Below are positions 30,820-32,743 of a DNA stretch of 32,743 nt, one piece after another. The stretch lies in IMG/VR virus record IMGVR_UViG_3300020220_000198, positions 1 to 32,743 of that record, one strand, 5' to 3'. A program made the translations under genes and the position numbers. How positions within the stretch are numbered: the stretch's first letter is position 1; the number at the start of each line of letters is the position of its first letter. The notes under the pieces are model-generated. The model had not been told where the DNA came from. It made no database searches and saw nothing but the letters and a program-made list of their open reading frames with translations. Origin of the DNA: a virus.

Positions 30820-31220
30820 TAGATTACAATGATGATAATTTAAAATTGGTGATTAAAATTATTGAAAAAAACTTAACACCAGATTTATTACCTAAGAAGT
30901 GGACAGAAAGAAATAGTACCAATCCAATGTTTGGTCATTGTCATACCGCTTCTGCATGTCTTCAAAAAGTATTTGGCACTAAAAACATCAAACTTTGGAG
31001 AGGCCTTGATGATGAAAATATTTGGCATTGGTGGGCAGTTGATTTAAATGGCAAGTTGATTGACATTACGGCAGATCAATACACTTCTCAAGATAGAGTG
31101 CCACCATATGATAAAGGTCAGAAGTCTTCAATGTTGGGATTTGATTACAGAATTAGAACTCTCACGCTACTAGGAAGAGTTATTGAAGAATTATCATCAA
31201 ACGGAACACCGCCAATGTAA
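30816..31220 (+). CDS. Conserved phage protein with Cys/His papain-like motif, function unknown
   Basis: 134 residues from TTG 30816 (TTGA overlap with the previous stop; GAAAGG about 10 nt upstream). PMFGHCHTASACLQKVFG, then LWRGLDDENIWHWWAVDLNG and KLIDITADQYTSQDRVPPYD resemble a widespread family of phage and bacterial proteins with a G-H-C-x-x-A-S motif, then H-W-x-x, then D-x-T-A-x-Q-F/Y. The order Cys - His - Asp suits an NlpC/P60- or papain-like active site, so a peptidase, amidase or acyltransferase activity is possible. This is motif-based; no substrate can be named. The setting between uvsW and the late sigma factor gives no clear hint. Confidence 0.6.
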   Translation: MIDYNDDNLKLVIKIIEKNLTPDLLPKKWTERNSTNPMFGHCHTASACLQKVFGTKNIKLWRGLDDENIWHWWAVDLNGKLIDITADQYTSQDRVPPYDKGQKSSMLGFDYRIRTLTLLGRVIEELSSNGTPPM

Positions 31221-31272
31221 CACTTGTCAAGAGCGAAAACAAGGCCCTTTCAGGCAAATGCTATGATAGGTG

Positions 31273-31301
31273 TTGACATACTCACACAAAACCTTTACAA
31301 T
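31273..31301 (+). promoter_or_regulatory. Near-consensus host sigma70 promoter before gene 55
   Basis: TTGACA (31273-31278), a 17-nt spacer and TACAAT (31296-31301). The predicted start at about 31307-31309 lies 1-3 nt before ATG 31310. The rest of the 89-nt gap (31221-31309) shows no other clear element. Confidence 0.8.
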
Positions 31302-31309
31302 GTAAAACT

Positions 31310-31852
31310 ATGACAAAGAAAACTAATCACTACATCAATAATGCCGACTTTCTCAAGGCGCTTGTTGAATACAAAGAAGCCTGCGATAAGGCACAAGTTG
31401 AAAATAAATCAGAACCTCCCATTCCAAATTACATTGGCGAGTGTTTTCTAAAAATTGCCGATCATTTATCTCGTAAGCCAAACTTTGTATCTTACTCTTT
31501 TCGAGATGAGATGATTTCTGATGGCATTGAAAACTGCTTGATGTATTTTAAAAACTTTGATTCAACAAAATCAAAAAATCCGTTTGCTTATTTTACACAG
31601 ATTATTTACTATGCTTTTCTTCGCCGTATTATGAAAGAAAAGAAACAACTATATGTTAAATACAAAGCAACAGAACAATTTGGTATTTTAGATGAATTTG
31701 AAATGCATGAAGATTCCGATGGCAACATGAGACAGTTTAAATTATATGATAACATCTCTGAATTTATTCACACGTTTGAAGAAAATAAAAAAAATAAAAA
31801 AAATAAACAAATTAAAACTCTTAAAGAACTAGAAGGAGATTTGGATGTCTAA
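31310..31852 (+). CDS. 55: Late-transcription sigma factor gp55
   Basis: 180 residues (T4: 185). NHYINNADFLKALVEYKEAC, then IADHLSRKPNFVSYSFRDEM, ISDGIENCLMYFKNFDSTKS and KNPFAYFTQIIYYAFLRRIM followed by KEKKQLYVKY reproduce the T4 gp55 layout ([56 protein letters not shown]), the region-2-like core that binds host RNA polymerase and reads TATAAATA. Such promoters are found throughout this window. The start is fixed by homology of the N-terminus. The last 30 residues are lysine- and asparagine-rich (EENKKNKKNKQIK) and end in ELEGDLDV, without an evident aromatic clamp-binding tail like SLDFLYE of T4. It is driven by its own host-type promoter. Confidence 0.92.
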   Translation: MTKKTNHYINNADFLKALVEYKEACDKAQVENKSEPPIPNYIGECFLKIADHLSRKPNFVSYSFRDEMISDGIENCLMYFKNFDSTKSKNPFAYFTQIIYYAFLRRIMKEKKQLYVKYKATEQFGILDEFEMHEDSDGNMRQFKLYDNISEFIHTFEENKKNKKNKQIKTLKELEGDLDV

Positions 31853-32021
31853 TGAAGAAACACTTGCTCGCATTCAACGATTACAAGAAAGACACGAATT
31901 GCTTGACCGAGAAATTACTCGTGTTGAACAGACTCATCAAAATCAAATGATGATTATTGATTTAAAAAAGAAAAAACTTAAACTCAAGGACGAAATCGAA
32001 ACGTTGACAAAACTACTATGA
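31845..32021 (+). CDS. DUF465/YdcH-like small coiled-coil protein
   Basis: 58 residues: IQRLQERHELLDREITRVEQ, then IDLKKKKLKLKDEIETLTKL. The R-H-x-x-L-D-x-x-I...L-K-K-x-K-L-x-L-K-D-E-I pattern is that of DUF465 (YdcH family), small proteobacterial helical hairpins of unknown function that also occur in phages. AGGAGA lies just before ATG 31845, inside the end of gene 55, which it overlaps by 8 nt; its stop overlaps the gp47 start by ATGA. A role in transcription or recombination is only suggested by neighbours. Confidence 0.75.
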   Translation: MSNEETLARIQRLQERHELLDREITRVEQTHQNQMMIIDLKKKKLKLKDEIETLTKLL

Positions 32022-32743
32022 AATTATGTATTTTAGGTGATAGTCATTTTGGTGCTCGTGGCGATTCGTTAGACTTTCATAAGTATTTTCAAAAGTTTTA
32101 TAATAATATATTTTTTCCGTATTTACTAGAAAACAAAATTACAACCATCTTTCAGATGGGTGACTTGTTTGACCGAAGAAAATACATTAATTTTAACTCA
32201 CTATATCTTTCTCGTAAATATTTTTTTGATGTATGTGCGGCTAATGATATAACACTACATACACTTATTGGCAACCATGATGTTGCTTTTAAAAATACAC
32301 TTGATGTTAATTCACCATCATTGTTAATTAACAATTATCAAAATATCAAAATCTATCAAAGTTTTGAAACAATTCAGTTTGATGAATTAGATATTGATAT
32401 TGTTCCTTGGATTTGTGATGAAAACGAATCTGACATTTTTGACAAAATAAAAAACTCCAAATCTGAAATTTGTTTTGGTCATTTTGAGATTGCTGGTTTT
32501 GAAATGGATCGTGGCAATGTTTGTGACACAGGTATTGATAAACAACTACTAAATCGTTATGATATAGTTTTGTCAGGCCACTTTCACCATAAGTCTTCTG
32601 CTGGTAATATTACATACGTTGGTACACCTTATGAAATGACTTGGGTAGACTATTCTGATCCAAAAGGTTTTCATATCTTTGATACAGAAACAAGAGAGAT
32701 GGAGTTTATAAAAAATCCATATAACATGTTTAACAAAATTGCG
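32018..32743 (+). CDS. 47: Recombination endonuclease subunit gp47 (SbcD/Mre11-like), 3' end cut by window
   Basis: The first 242 residues are visible of about 340 in T4. Metallophosphoesterase motifs occur in order: CILGDSHFGARGD (motif I), FQMGDLFDRR (II), LIGNHDVAFKN (III), ICFGHFEIAGF (IV) and VLSGHFHHKS (V), then YVGTPYEMTWVDYSDPKGFH. gp47 pairs with gp46 (SbcC/Rad50-like) to resect double-strand ends and feed UvsX/UvsY recombination, in keeping with the upstream uvsY-uvsW genes. The ATG overlaps the stop of the DUF465-like gene (ATGA). The frame is open to the edge of the window at 32743. Confidence 0.93.
   Translation, partial: MKLCILGDSHFGARGDSLDFHKYFQKFYNNIFFPYLLENKITTIFQMGDLFDRRKYINFNSLYLSRKYFFDVCAANDITLHTLIGNHDVAFKNTLDVNSPSLLINNYQNIKIYQSFETIQFDELDIDIVPWICDENESDIFDKIKNSKSEICFGHFEIAGFEMDRGNVCDTGIDKQLLNRYDIVLSGHFHHKSSAGNITYVGTPYEMTWVDYSDPKGFHIFDTETREMEFIKNPYNMFNKIA

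Noticed and set aside
1-32743. tRNA genes, integrase, transposase, homing endonuclease or intein
   Set aside because: No cloverleaf-like or mobile-element signals were seen, and the core genes (17, 20, 23) read through without insertions. A tRNA scan could not be run.

Overview
This window is part of the genome of a T4-like tailed phage (contractile-tail myovirus). It carries, all on the plus strand and in near-canonical T4/cyanophage order, the neck, terminase, tail, portal, prohead and capsid genes (gp13, 14, 15, 16, 17, 18, 19, 20, gp67-like, core proteins, 21, 22, 23, gp3-like), followed by the start of a replication/recombination/late-transcription block (uvsY, uvsW, 55, 47). The backbone is AT-rich and similar to aquatic (cyanophage- or pelagiphage-type) T4-like phages rather than to T4 itself. 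The host cannot be named from the sequence. No tRNA, integrase, transposon or CRISPR array was seen, and no photosynthesis gene lies in the window.

Layout. 1-5429: host-recognition genes, namely the end of a glycine-rich fibre, a tail-fibre assembly chaperone, a 913-aa modular fibre with a C-terminal S74 chaperone domain, a second glycine-rich fibre and two small conserved proteins. This part contains GC-rich stretches unlike the rest. 5611-10249: a small virion protein and two paralogous collagen-like fibres built from Gly-(Tyr/Phe/Ile)-Ser triplets, each ending in an S74 domain; the larger also carries a cupredoxin-like domain with a full set of type-1 copper ligands. 10265-13583: a glycan module of three overlapping genes (GT2-GT2-methyltransferase; GT2 plus N-terminal half of a GT9; C-terminal half of a GT9). 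13613-28479: virion morphogenesis genes, with a Dps-type ferritin between the small and large terminase genes. 28516-32743: recombination mediator UvsY, helicase UvsW, an Sm-like protein, a Cys/His protein, late sigma factor gp55, a DUF465/YdcH-like peptide and the start of the gp47 nuclease subunit.

Regulation. Eight sites with the core TAAATA, most 15-23 nt ahead of a start codon, look like T4-type late promoters served by the gp55 encoded here. Two host-type sigma70 promoters mark the shift to the early/middle block: one before uvsY, whose predicted start point falls inside a hairpin that covers the ribosome binding site, and one before gene 55, which would give an almost leaderless mRNA. 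Strong intrinsic terminators follow gp19 and gp23.

How the parts fit: the structural genes build head and tail; the fibre genes, their self-cleaving chaperone domains and the assembly chaperone make the adsorption apparatus; the glycosyltransferase/methyltransferase genes directly downstream of the Ser/Tyr-rich fibres are best explained (inference) as a fibre-decorating system; Dps probably protects phage or host DNA from iron and peroxide damage during infection.
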